DNA of 12,393 nt from an uncultured Oscillospiraceae bacterium. GTDB taxonomy: Bacteria; Bacillota; Clostridia; Oscillospirales; Oscillospiraceae. The stretch lies in contig CAKUNY010000056.1 of NCBI GenBank assembly GCA_934668605.1, forward strand, positions 1-12,393. The letters run 5' to 3'. The notes under the pieces were generated by a model that saw nothing but the letters and a program-made list of their open reading frames with translations, was not told the origin of the DNA and made no database searches. This document shows, piece after piece, positions 6,129 to 12,140 of the stretch (position 1 is its first letter; each line of letters begins with the position of its first letter). Made by a program: the position numbers and the translations under genes.

Positions 6129-6418
6129 AGTGGGTCACTCTCCAATTCTTCCGGCAAATTCAGCCGTCCATTCTCAACAGCTTCATCAATCAACTGATAG
6201 AGGGACAGGCTCAAAGCGTCCACACCCTCTACGGGATGCGGGTATAGGACAATACGCCGTCCGTCCGGCGTGTAAGCGCCATGCTCCCGCAGGTAAGTAA
6301 AGGCGTCCTGCTTCGTGCGGAACTCTTTGCTGCCCTCGACGATGAACACCGTTTCGTCTGCCGAGCGATTCTTGAGATATTCCCGCAAAGCTGCAAGCCG
6401 CTGCTCAATAGTTGCCAT
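6125..6418 (-). CDS. Small coupled protein (97 aa), unknown
   Basis: The start at 6418 (MATIEQRLAALREYLKN) is chosen for its GGAGGG site. An in-frame start at 6442 would add eight residues but lacks a good site. The N-terminal helix pattern resembles those of the next two genes. The middle (ETVFIVEGSKEFRTKQDAF, then GRRIVLYPHP) suggests a compact alpha/beta fold, and the C-terminus is acidic. It overlaps the stop of the TerS-like gene by 14 bases and the next start by ATGA. Confidence 0.75.
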   Translation of the reverse strand: MATIEQRLAALREYLKNRSADETVFIVEGSKEFRTKQDAFTYLREHGAYTPDGRRIVLYPHPVEGVDALSLSLYQLIDEAVENGRLNLPEELESDPL

Positions 6419-6776
6419 CGGTTTCCGCCCTCCATTTCTCAAGCTCGCGCAGCTGTTCCAGAATATCGGTCTGTTCGCAGAGCTTCAAGCTATATTCCAG
6501 CACTGAACGAGCGGCGGTAATACGTGCCTGCGCCTGTTCGCCTTTGTCCTCCATGATCTCCCGTAAGGTAGACAGCGCAGGGCTCAATGTCTGCTGTGCC
6601 TGCCGGGTCGCGTCGCGCACCATGTCCCCAAACGCCTGCTTATAGCGGTCTACGAACTCACTGTCCTGCATGTAGCTGCGCAAGGTGCTTTCTGCAATTC
6701 CGGCCACCTTTGCCGCCTCTGCCCGTGTGCGGCTCACTAGAAGCGCTTGCAAAGCCTTTTCTTTTCGTGGTGTCAA
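6405..6776 (-). CDS. HTH protein resembling small terminase / phBC6A51-type HTH (123 aa)
   Basis: The start is TTG 6776, preceded by GGAAGGAAGTGAG. Residues about 4-42 (KALQALLVSRTRAEAAKVAG, then ESTLRSYMQDSEFV) form a helix-turn-helix of the phBC6A51 / small-terminase type. Residues about 50-118 form long helices (RQAQQTLSPALSTLREIM, ITAARSVLEYSLKL) ending in a leucine-rich coiled coil. This layout of DNA-binding head, oligomerising helix and tail is that of small terminase subunits, which recognise phage DNA for packaging. No large terminase follows, so it may instead be a regulator of the same fold. The general class is fairly secure, the packaging role is not. Confidence 0.7.
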   Translation of the reverse strand: MTPRKEKALQALLVSRTRAEAAKVAGIAESTLRSYMQDSEFVDRYKQAFGDMVRDATRQAQQTLSPALSTLREIMEDKGEQAQARITAARSVLEYSLKLCEQTDILEQLRELEKWRAETDGNY

Positions 6777-6825
6777 TTTCTCACTTCCTTCCGCGCTTCC
6801 AGCCGCCGAAAAGCGGTAAAAAGCG

Positions 6826-7434
6826 CTAAATATACGTTCTCAATGTCCGGCTGATCATTGGATGTCTGAGCGCTTTCAGGGCGGCTGTGCGAAGCTTTGC
6901 GTCGACCGGCTTGTCGTACCAAAAAGCGTCGATCATGGCTTCCCTCAGATTCTCCGGAAGACCTTGCAGCGCCTGCTGTACGGAGTCGGCAAGCTCCTGC
7001 TGCTCGATACCCAAGAACGGGCGTACGGCGCTTTCGTCCGGCACCAGAGACACCAGTGTCCCGGCTTCCTCGCCGTCTTCTCCAACCGGCGCGTCGAGCG
7101 AAACGCTAGAACGCAGCGGGTCTTCGGCTTCTCTCTTCGTTCGACAGCCGCACGCCCTTGAAAAGCCATCGCGCAAGGTCAGTTCATAAACGCCGATAAA
7201 GCCCATGCCCTTATACTGCTCCCACAGCCCGACCGCCCTCAGCATGGCAAGAAATGCTTCCTGCATCAGGTCTTCGATGTCCTGCCCGCTCTTGTGCTCC
7301 AAAGCCGCAGCCCAGCGCCGCGCCTTCCGGTACGCATACCCGCGAACAGCCGCCCAGAGCGTCAGAACATCCAGTTCCCCATTCTGCACAGCCGCCGCTA
7401 TGGCGTTGGTCTGTTCTGCACTGTGTGCTTGCAA
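6826..7434 (-). CDS. Sigma-70-like transcription factor (202 aa), region 4 shortened
   Basis: Translation probably starts at TTG 7434, six bases after GGGAGGG. Residues about 25-70 fit sigma region 2, with QDIEDLMQEAFLAMLRAV (51-68), the stretch that normally contacts the polymerase clamp helices. A linker with SLDAPVGEDGEEAG follows. Region 4 begins normally (LQGLPENLREAMIDAF) and ends normally (AALKALRHPMISRTLRTY), but the helix-turn-helix between them is about 15 residues shorter than usual, leaving DKPVDAKLRT. DNA contact at the -35 may therefore be weak or lost. Such factors stand before late genes in clostridial prophages. Here it precedes the TerS-like and tail-like genes, which suggests control of late expression (inference). 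Confidence 0.75.
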   Translation of the reverse strand: MQAHSAEQTNAIAAAVQNGELDVLTLWAAVRGYAYRKARRWAAALEHKSGQDIEDLMQEAFLAMLRAVGLWEQYKGMGFIGVYELTLRDGFSRACGCRTKREAEDPLRSSVSLDAPVGEDGEEAGTLVSLVPDESAVRPFLGIEQQELADSVQQALQGLPENLREAMIDAFWYDKPVDAKLRTAALKALRHPMISRTLRTYI

Positions 7435-7457
7435 TTTTTGCCCTCCCGTGGTATCAT
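7429..7457 (+). promoter_or_regulatory. Plus-strand promoter opposing the sigma gene
   Basis: TTGCAA (7429-7434) and TATCAT (7452-7457) are 17 bases apart, with TG at 7449-7450 making an extended -10. It points against the surrounding minus-strand operon and overlaps the start and ribosome binding site of the sigma-like gene. Confidence 0.6.
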
Positions 7458-7487
7458 GGATTTGTCAAGCAATCGCCGCCACGGGAG
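7443..7487. repeat. Inverted repeat that could hide the sigma gene ribosome binding site
   Basis: CTCCCGTGG (7443-7451) and CCACGGGAG (7479-7487) are a perfect 9-bp inverted repeat 27 bases apart. In the leftward mRNA the promoter-proximal copy could pair with the copy that contains the GGGAG of the ribosome binding site, closing it. Its outer edge shares two bases with the terminator hairpin at 7486-7505. Confidence 0.5.
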
Positions 7488-7508
7488 CCGCCCACCTGGG
7501 CGGCTTTT
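7464..7508 (+). ncRNA. Predicted short RNA (about 45 nt) antisense to the sigma gene leader
   Basis: Starting about seven bases after the -10 at 7452-7457, a plus-strand transcript would end at a clean intrinsic terminator: AGCCGCCC (7486-7493), loop ACCT, GGGCGGCT (7498-7505), then TTTT. No reading frame fits. The RNA is fully complementary to the 5' leader of the sigma-like gene on the leftward transcript. The precise 5' end is a prediction. Confidence 0.55.
7486..7508 (+). terminator. Intrinsic terminator of the short plus-strand RNA
   Basis: A perfect 8-bp GC-rich stem with a four-base loop is followed by TTTTCT on the plus strand. On the minus strand the hairpin is not followed by a U tract, so the leftward operon can pass. 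Confidence 0.7.
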
Positions 7509-7546
7509 CTCATACCCGGAAACGCCGGGCAATCAGCTTTTCTGGT

Positions 7547-7891
7547 TCACGAACTTTTACAATGAAACTGCTGATATAAACTCATCCAGTCCGCAAGCGT
7601 CATGCAAACAAGCCACTTTTCACGGTTTTTTCTCCAAAAGACAGCCGGTAAAACATCTTTGAATTTTTCGTTATCCCGCTGCGCCTGCTGAATCCACTCA
7701 TAGAGTGCCTGCCTTTCTCCGCGCTTGCACTCAATGTGCACGCCATCAAGCCCTGTTAGATCGGGCGTACTGCCATAGCTCACGGCCTCGCCCGGCTGCA
7801 CGGGGTATCCGTATTCCTGCAAGAGGCGGCAAAGCTCCAGCTCCCCGGCGCGGCCTTTCGCTTGTGATCTTTTCCCGCTCAGTTCGTTCAC
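7547..7891 (-). CDS. PD-(D/E)XK nuclease, Holliday-junction-resolvase-like (114 aa)
   Basis: The start is taken as GTG 7891. The sequence just before it (GAGGAG at some distance, GGGGG adjacent) is not decisive. The catalytic layout is visible: E17 in AKGRAGELELCRLLQEYG, D44 in STPDLTGL, and E54-x-K56 in VHIECKRGE, followed by a helix with QAQRDNEKF and the core strand LPAVFWRKNREKWLVCM. This is the compact archaeal-Hjc/VRR-like nuclease form common in clostridial phages. In phages such enzymes cut branched DNA during replication or packaging. It sits between an unknown gene and the sigma-like gene in the leftward operon. Confidence 0.8.
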   Translation of the reverse strand: MNELSGKRSQAKGRAGELELCRLLQEYGYPVQPGEAVSYGSTPDLTGLDGVHIECKRGERQALYEWIQQAQRDNEKFKDVLPAVFWRKNREKWLVCMTLADWMSLYQQFHCKSS

Positions 7892-7894
7892 CCC

Positions 7895-8248
7895 CTAAAA
7901 ATGCTCCTCGAAAAATCTTAGTTCCCTAATCCGTCCGGAAAAGAAATGATTTATCCGATAGTTGCAATTTTTGAATGGTGTCTGAAAATATTTGTCAATC
8001 AGCATCGGGTAACAATCCGGGTCAATGTCTGCAATTGAACCGCATCTGTCGCGCTGCTCCACATAAGGCATATCAAGCATAATGCGGACAATTTGACTTG
8101 CCCTGATTGGCGGGTGCGGTTCCCCTCGCACTTCTTCGTATTTCTCGAAAAAGTAGCGAAACACGTTTAGTATTTCTTCCAGACTGTACGCCCCTCCGGG
8201 GTATACACTGGCGGCAATTCTTGAAAACTTGTCAAAATCAAAAAGCAT
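7895..8248 (-). CDS. Hypothetical phage-type protein (117 aa)
   Basis: ATG 8248 has GAGGAAAGAG upstream. The product is rich in aromatic residues and arginine. It has an N-terminal helical segment (LEEILNVFRYFFEKYEEV, about 23-40), then PIRASQIVRIMLDMPYV (about 47-63), and a C-terminal half with DIDPDCYPMLIDKYFQT and NHFFSGRIRELRFFEE. Similar proteins occur in clostridial prophages and islands near replication genes, but no function is known to me. It ends three bases before the nuclease start. Confidence 0.7.
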   Translation of the reverse strand: MLFDFDKFSRIAASVYPGGAYSLEEILNVFRYFFEKYEEVRGEPHPPIRASQIVRIMLDMPYVEQRDRCGSIADIDPDCYPMLIDKYFQTPFKNCNYRINHFFSGRIRELRFFEEHF

Positions 8249-8387
8249 TTCTCTTTCCTCGATTCAAGAGCGGGGGCGGGGACGCGCTAGCGTCTCCCTC
8301 CTGCTGTGTGTGAAAACGTAAGTTTTCCCTCTTACCATCTGTTTCTGCATCTGCTTCTTCCTCTGCTTCTGCATTTATGACGTATCG
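8238..8387 (-). pseudogene. In-frame continuation of the DUF6291-like gene after a TGA stop
   Basis: After the TGA at 8390-8388 the same frame stays open for 49 codons to a TGA at 8240-8238. It begins RYVINAEAEEEADAETDGKR, a run of Ala/Glu/Asp coded by 6-base repeats (GCAGAN type), and then turns polar and Pro-rich. Phage replication proteins with this N-terminal domain often carry just such an Ala/Glu linker before a C-terminal domain. The stretch is therefore probably the stranded tail of a longer ancestral gene. It ends by overlapping the next gene's start, so the C-terminal domain is gone. Confidence 0.5.
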
Positions 8388-8702
8388 TCACGGTACGTCG
8401 TTCTTCGATCTGTAGTACTCTTCGAATTCCTCTATTGTCCCGTTTGGATGTAAACCCTTCCAACGCGTGTAAGACATCTGTTTCTTGCCGCGTTCAAAAT
8501 CATCAAAACTTTCATCGACGTATGGCTTGACGGAGGAAAACACCGCAAATTCCAGCGGTGGCATATTGACCACCTCGCCATTTTCGAAATACTGAAAGAT
8601 CGCTTTGAGTGCTCTTCCAGCTGTTTCGTCCGGGACGCTGTCGATCAGAGCTTTCTGGTTCCGGAACATCTTAAACCAAGTGGGTCGACTTTCTTTTGCC
8701 AT
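8388..8702 (-). CDS. DUF6291-like phage protein (104 aa), probably truncated
   Basis: The start overlaps the previous stop (ATG 8702, TGA sharing bases). The N-terminal domain RPTWFKMFRNQKALIDSVPD (6-25), AGRALKAIFQYFENGEV (28-44), FAVFSSVKPYVDESFDDFER (52-71) is the DUF6291 pattern found at the head of phage replication-type proteins. The sequence then reads SYTRWKGLHPNGTIEEFEEY, a segment typical of the linker, and halts at TGA after NDVP. Family members I know continue well beyond this. Either a nonsense or small indel mutation shortened it, or the N-terminal domain alone is used. Confidence 0.75.
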   Translation of the reverse strand: MAKESRPTWFKMFRNQKALIDSVPDETAGRALKAIFQYFENGEVVNMPPLEFAVFSSVKPYVDESFDDFERGKKQMSYTRWKGLHPNGTIEEFEEYYRSKNDVP

Positions 8703-9103
8703 CAGCGCCCGCCCCCAGATCGCGCGTTTGCCAACGCCTCGCCATGAAGCTTTTCGAGAAGCGCTTCAACGTCGATCAAGTAGACTGTGCCCGCCTTGAT
8801 ATGCGGAACTGTGCCATCCTTGCAGCCGCGGCGTAGCGCGAATTGACTTATTCCAGTTGTCTTACACGCATCCGAAATTTTTTGAAAAGGAATCACCTTG
8901 TATACGCCCCCCTCTCTAACAATATCAGCCACATTAACGCCGAGTCCTGCTGCTAGTCTCCACGCAGTGCGCGGCTCACACGTCCCTCTGTGCACGATTG
9001 TACTGATGTTTTGTGCCGATACTCCGCACTTTACGGAAAGGTCTTTCTTCGTAAGCCCATTTTCAGCCAGCAACGTTTCAATCTTGAACGCATCAATTTT
9101 CAT
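8702..9103 (-). CDS. Fusion of an XRE/Cro-type HTH with an excisionase-type HTH (133 aa)
   Basis: ATG 9103 has a very strong GGAGGTGA site. Residues about 7-62 are an XRE domain (IETLLAENGLTKKDLSVKCG, then SAQNISTIVHRG). Residues about 70-120 (VIPFQKISDACKTTGISQFA, KDGTVPHIKAGTVYLIDVEA) match excisionase/MerR-like winged HTH proteins, with the 'G-VPHI-AGT-YLI' wing. As first gene of the leftward operon it holds the Cro position, so it may both repress the lysogenic promoter and direct excision. The two roles are usually on separate proteins. The double role is inferred from domains. Confidence 0.8.
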   Translation of the reverse strand: MKIDAFKIETLLAENGLTKKDLSVKCGVSAQNISTIVHRGTCEPRTAWRLAAGLGVNVADIVREGGVYKVIPFQKISDACKTTGISQFALRRGCKDGTVPHIKAGTVYLIDVEALLEKLHGEALANARSGGGR

Positions 9104-9120
9104 ATCCTCACCTCCAAAAT

Positions 9121-9187
9121 ATTCATTTCGAATACATTATACACATTCGTTTTGAATATGCCAATAATTTATTTATTCGTCTTGAAT
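9121..9187. repeat. Three repressor operators in the genetic switch
   Basis: The 13-base dyad ATTC-N5-GAAT occurs three times: ATTCATTTCGAAT (9121-9133), ATTCGTTTTGAAT (9145-9157), ATTCGTCTTGAAT (9175-9187). Start-to-start spacing is 24 and 30 bases. Box 1 covers the leftward transcription start, box 2 the leftward promoter spacer and box 3 the rightward -35. Likely ligands are the two flanking XRE proteins. Confidence 0.8.
9136..9164 (-). promoter_or_regulatory. Leftward (lytic-type) promoter
   Basis: On the minus strand TTGGCA (9164-9159) and TATAAT (9141-9136) are 17 bases apart, near consensus. It would drive the XRE/excisionase gene and the whole operon down to the tape measure gene. 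Operator 2 lies in its spacer. Confidence 0.75.
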
Positions 9188-9210
9188 ATTTTATGCTTCT
9201 ATGCTAAACT
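9182..9210 (+). promoter_or_regulatory. Rightward (repressor) promoter
   Basis: TTGAAT (9182-9187) and TAAACT (9205-9210) are 17 bases apart, with TG at 9202-9203 giving an extended -10. Operator 3 overlaps the -35, so the repressor or its Cro-like rival can shut it off. The leader is very short before the GAGGTGG ribosome binding site. Confidence 0.65.
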
Positions 9211-9228
9211 AACTGCGAGGTGGTATAT

Positions 9229-9882
9229 ATGACACTCGGTGAACGTATTCAGGCAGCACGAAAAAAGGCTAATCTAAAACAAACTGATCTGGCTGAAATG
9301 ATTGGTTCATCGGTTGTTACAGTCGGACAATATGAACGCGACAAACGACAACCGCGCCTAGAGCAATTGGCCAGGATTGCAGACGCACTTAATGTAACAG
9401 TTGGCTATTTACAGGGTGAAGAAACAATCGACGCAAAACAAATAGTTGAAGCATTACAGAAACGTGACAATTCATCACTAGAATCATTGCTTGGGCTCGA
9501 CGCGGGCAGCATACTGGCAATCGGTCAAGAGCAAATTGCTTCCCTCGAGAGTCAAAGAATTACCGAAGATATTGCCCGGCGTGCCGGTCTCACAATCAAA
9601 GACTCGCAAGGGAACGTTATTCATCAAGGCGACGGCAAACCGTGGGTTACAGCGTCGGACGTCGACTTATACCATATCGGCGCTTTACAATTTCACTCAG
9701 ACGAAGACCGTATTGCATTTTTTTATAAGTGCCTAAACACCGACGGGATGCTTGCAGCAGGCAAGTGTTTCCTCGATCATCTCAAGCCGGAAGACTTAAA
9801 AGAAGTGGCTGATTATGTAGAAAAGCTTGCTCAAACGCCGCAATATCAGCGCCCGCAGGAAGCGGACGAAGACAAAAAATAA
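9229..9882 (+). CDS. XRE-family repressor without peptidase domain (217 aa)
   Basis: The start is ATG 9229, five bases after GAGGTGG. GTG 9220 in the same frame lies within that site. Residues about 2-58 are a clear XRE HTH (LGERIQAARKKANLKQTDLA, VVTVGQYERDKRQPRLEQLA, ALNVTVGYL). The remainder is not an S24/LexA-like peptidase: I see no Ala-Gly cleavage site with Ser/Lys pair. It has a middle helical part, a small beta-like part (DSQGNVIHQGDGKPWVTASD) and a C-terminal helical module (NTDGMLAAGKCFLDHL, EVADYVEKLAQTPQYQ). By position it is the lysogenic repressor. Induction would then need another route than RecA-driven cleavage. Confidence 0.85.
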   Translation: MTLGERIQAARKKANLKQTDLAEMIGSSVVTVGQYERDKRQPRLEQLARIADALNVTVGYLQGEETIDAKQIVEALQKRDNSSLESLLGLDAGSILAIGQEQIASLESQRITEDIARRAGLTIKDSQGNVIHQGDGKPWVTASDVDLYHIGALQFHSDEDRIAFFYKCLNTDGMLAAGKCFLDHLKPEDLKEVADYVEKLAQTPQYQRPQEADEDKK

Positions 9883-9919
9883 AGCCCCATGCAGGCATGG
9901 AGCAGGAAAGAGGTGTAAT

Positions 9920-10930
9920 ATGGGCAATAATAGCGAGATTATTATTTATCAGTCCGAAGATGGTCTGACGCATATTGATGTACGCATGGAGGATGAAACT
10001 GTTTGGCTGACGCAAGCGCAGCTTGTAGAGCTGTATCAAACCAGCAAAGCAAATATCAGCGAACACATCAAGCACATTTTCGAAGATGGGGAATTGGATG
10101 AGGATTCAGTTGTTCGGAATTTCCGAACAACTGCCGCAGACGGGAAAAGCTACAATACAAAGTATTACAATCTTGATATGATTATCTCTCTCGGCTACCG
10201 CGTGCGGTCTGTCATTGCTACGCAGTTTCGCCGGTGGGCAACGGAACGTCTGAAAGAGTACATGATCAAGGGCTTTACGATGGACGACGACCGGCTAAAA
10301 CAGCTCGGCGGCGGGAACTACTGGAAAGAACTGCTTGATCGTATTCGTGATATCCGTTCTTCTGAAAAGGTGCTGTATCGTCAAGTACTGGATCTGTACG
10401 CTACCAGCGTGGACTACGACCCCAAGAGCAAAGAATCAACCATGTTCTTCAAAATTGTGCAGAACAAACTGCACTATGCGGCGCACGGTCACACAGCTGC
10501 GGAAGTGATCTACGACCGCGCCGACGCTACAAAGCCGTTTATGGGAATGAAATCTTTTTCCGGCGACTTTCCCACAAAAAAGGATATCTATTCCGCAAAA
10601 AACTTTCTCGACGGCGATGAGCTGAAGATCTTGAACAACTTGGTGTCTGGATATTTTGACTTCGCAGAAATTCAGGCCATGCGCCGCACCCCTATGTATA
10701 TGAAAGACTATATCCAGCAGTTGGACAACATTCTTTCCTCCACGGGCGAGAAACTACTTGACGGCCCCGGCCGGGTATCTCATGCGCAGGCTATGGAGAA
10801 AGCGACAGCGGAGTACAAAAAGTACTTGCAGGAGAATTGGTCTCCGGTAGAGGAAGCATACTTGCAGACTCTAAAAGGGACTCAGAAAAAAATAGCAAAG
10901 CGAACGTCCAAGAAAAAAGGGGACATTTGA
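9920..10930 (+). CDS. rhuM: RhuM-family protein (336 aa)
   Basis: The start at ATG 9920 follows GAAAGAGGTG. The open frame reaches back to 9827 inside the repressor gene without a site. The protein matches the Virulence_RhuM family over its length: EIIIYQSEDG at the start, ETVWLTQAQLVELYQTSKAN (about 26-45, HTH-like), ISEHIKHIFEDGELDEDSVV, YNLDMIISLGYRVRS, QFRRWATERLKEYMIKGFTM, then IRDIRSSEKVLYRQVLDLYA and the C-terminal helical half (DFAEIQAMRRTPMYMKDYI). RhuM was named from a Salmonella pathogenicity island, and its biochemical role is not established. Homologues are frequent in prophages and islands. The N-terminal part resembles KilA-N/Bro-type phage DNA-binding domains in logic. Here it lies 37 bases after the repressor and one base before the integrase. 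Confidence 0.88.
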   Translation: MGNNSEIIIYQSEDGLTHIDVRMEDETVWLTQAQLVELYQTSKANISEHIKHIFEDGELDEDSVVRNFRTTAADGKSYNTKYYNLDMIISLGYRVRSVIATQFRRWATERLKEYMIKGFTMDDDRLKQLGGGNYWKELLDRIRDIRSSEKVLYRQVLDLYATSVDYDPKSKESTMFFKIVQNKLHYAAHGHTAAEVIYDRADATKPFMGMKSFSGDFPTKKDIYSAKNFLDGDELKILNNLVSGYFDFAEIQAMRRTPMYMKDYIQQLDNILSSTGEKLLDGPGRVSHAQAMEKATAEYKKYLQENWSPVEEAYLQTLKGTQKKIAKRTSKKKGDI

Positions 10931-10931
10931 T

Positions 10932-12131
10932 ATGCCATCTACGCGAAAAAAGGTCAACAAATCCGGGCAAGCCTTCTATGAAATCCGCGTCAGCCGCGGG
11001 CGCGGCAAATCCTATCTGACAAAGCGCTGGTATGTCCCCGAAGGCTGGAGCCAACGGGCAATCGACCGGGAACTTGCATCCGTAGCCGCCGAATTTGAGC
11101 GGCAATGCACTAATGGCGAGATCATCAGCCGCGCAGAGCAGCGCGAGAAGGACGCGCAGGAAGCCGCTGAGGCCGCGCGTATTCTGACCTTGAAACAATA
11201 CGGAGAGCGGGTATTCATGCCCGCAAAGGCCGTCACGATCAGCGAGAACGGGCGCTACAGCTATCAGGGCTGTTTAGACCGCGAAGTATACCCCGTTCTT
11301 GGCAATATCAAAATGCCGGAGATCACGCCCGCACAAATCACCGCTCTGCTTCTTGATATTCAGTCCAGCGGAAAAGCGCACGCAACCGCTGTGAAGGTCT
11401 ACGCCATTTTGCACGGCCTTTTCAAAATGGCATACCTGGGCGATATGATCCAGCAAAACCCGATGGATAAGGTCGAGCGCCCGAAGCCGCGAAAGGGCGA
11501 AGCAAAAGCCGCTGCCCCCGCGGCATACACGGCAGAAGAGGTCAGCGTCCTTCTTTCCGCGCTGCGTGAAGAGCCGCTGAAATGGCAGGCGCTCGTTCAT
11601 ATCCTGATTGATACGGGAATCCGGCGCGGAGAGTGCTGCGCTCTCAAGTGGGAAGACGTAGACTTCAAGACCGGCGAAATCACCATCACAAAAAATCTCT
11701 GCTACACGCCAACGAAAGGCGTATACATGGACACGCCCAAAAGCGGCCAGTCACGTACCGTTTATGTCGGAGACGATACGGTTTCCCTTTTGCGCAAGCT
11801 CCGCACAGAACAGGCGTCAAAGGCCGTGAGCGCCTATATTTTCACCCAAGAAGGAATCCCGGAACCGATGCACCCACAGAGCCCGACACGTTATCTGAAA
11901 AAGCTCTCCAAGCGCTGCGCCCTGCCTGACCTTCACCCGCATAAGCTGCGGCACACCTTCGCCAGCGTTGCAATCACGAACGGCGCTGACGTAGCCAGCG
12001 TCTCCGAAGCTCTTGGGCACAGCGATAAGGCGGTAACGCTGCGGATGTATACTCACGCAAATTCCGAAAGTGTCAGCAAAGCCGCGCAGATCATGCGCGA
12101 TGCAATCAAGAAGGCCGCAAATAAGGGATGA
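10932..12131 (+). CDS. int: Tyrosine recombinase, element integrase (399 aa)
   Basis: Catalyses insertion into and excision from the tRNA-Thr site. N-terminal residues about 1-60 form an AP2-like arm-binding domain (GQAFYEIRVSRGRGKSYLTK), residues about 85-182 the core-binding SAM-like domain (LTLKQYGERVF through NPMDKVERP), and 195-385 the catalytic domain. The catalytic set is complete: R231 in DTGIRRGE, K270 in DTPKSGQSR, H337-x-x-R340 in HPHKLRHTF, H363 in ALGHSDK and nucleophile Y373 in LRMYTHA. Length and order are those of Tn916/phage-type integrases of Firmicutes. It starts one base after the rhuM stop with AAAGGGG upstream, so it is co-transcribed with the repressor and RhuM. The att site lies about 190 bases downstream. 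Confidence 0.96.
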   Translation: MPSTRKKVNKSGQAFYEIRVSRGRGKSYLTKRWYVPEGWSQRAIDRELASVAAEFERQCTNGEIISRAEQREKDAQEAAEAARILTLKQYGERVFMPAKAVTISENGRYSYQGCLDREVYPVLGNIKMPEITPAQITALLLDIQSSGKAHATAVKVYAILHGLFKMAYLGDMIQQNPMDKVERPKPRKGEAKAAAPAAYTAEEVSVLLSALREEPLKWQALVHILIDTGIRRGECCALKWEDVDFKTGEITITKNLCYTPTKGVYMDTPKSGQSRTVYVGDDTVSLLRKLRTEQASKAVSAYIFTQEGIPEPMHPQSPTRYLKKLSKRCALPDLHPHKLRHTFASVAITNGADVASVSEALGHSDKAVTLRMYTHANSESVSKAAQIMRDAIKKAANKG

Positions 12132-12140
12132 GGTCACGCG

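Noticed and set aside
6862..7189. Plus-strand frames over the sigma-like gene
   Set aside because: They are antisense shadows of a GC-rich gene, with no site and no family resemblance.
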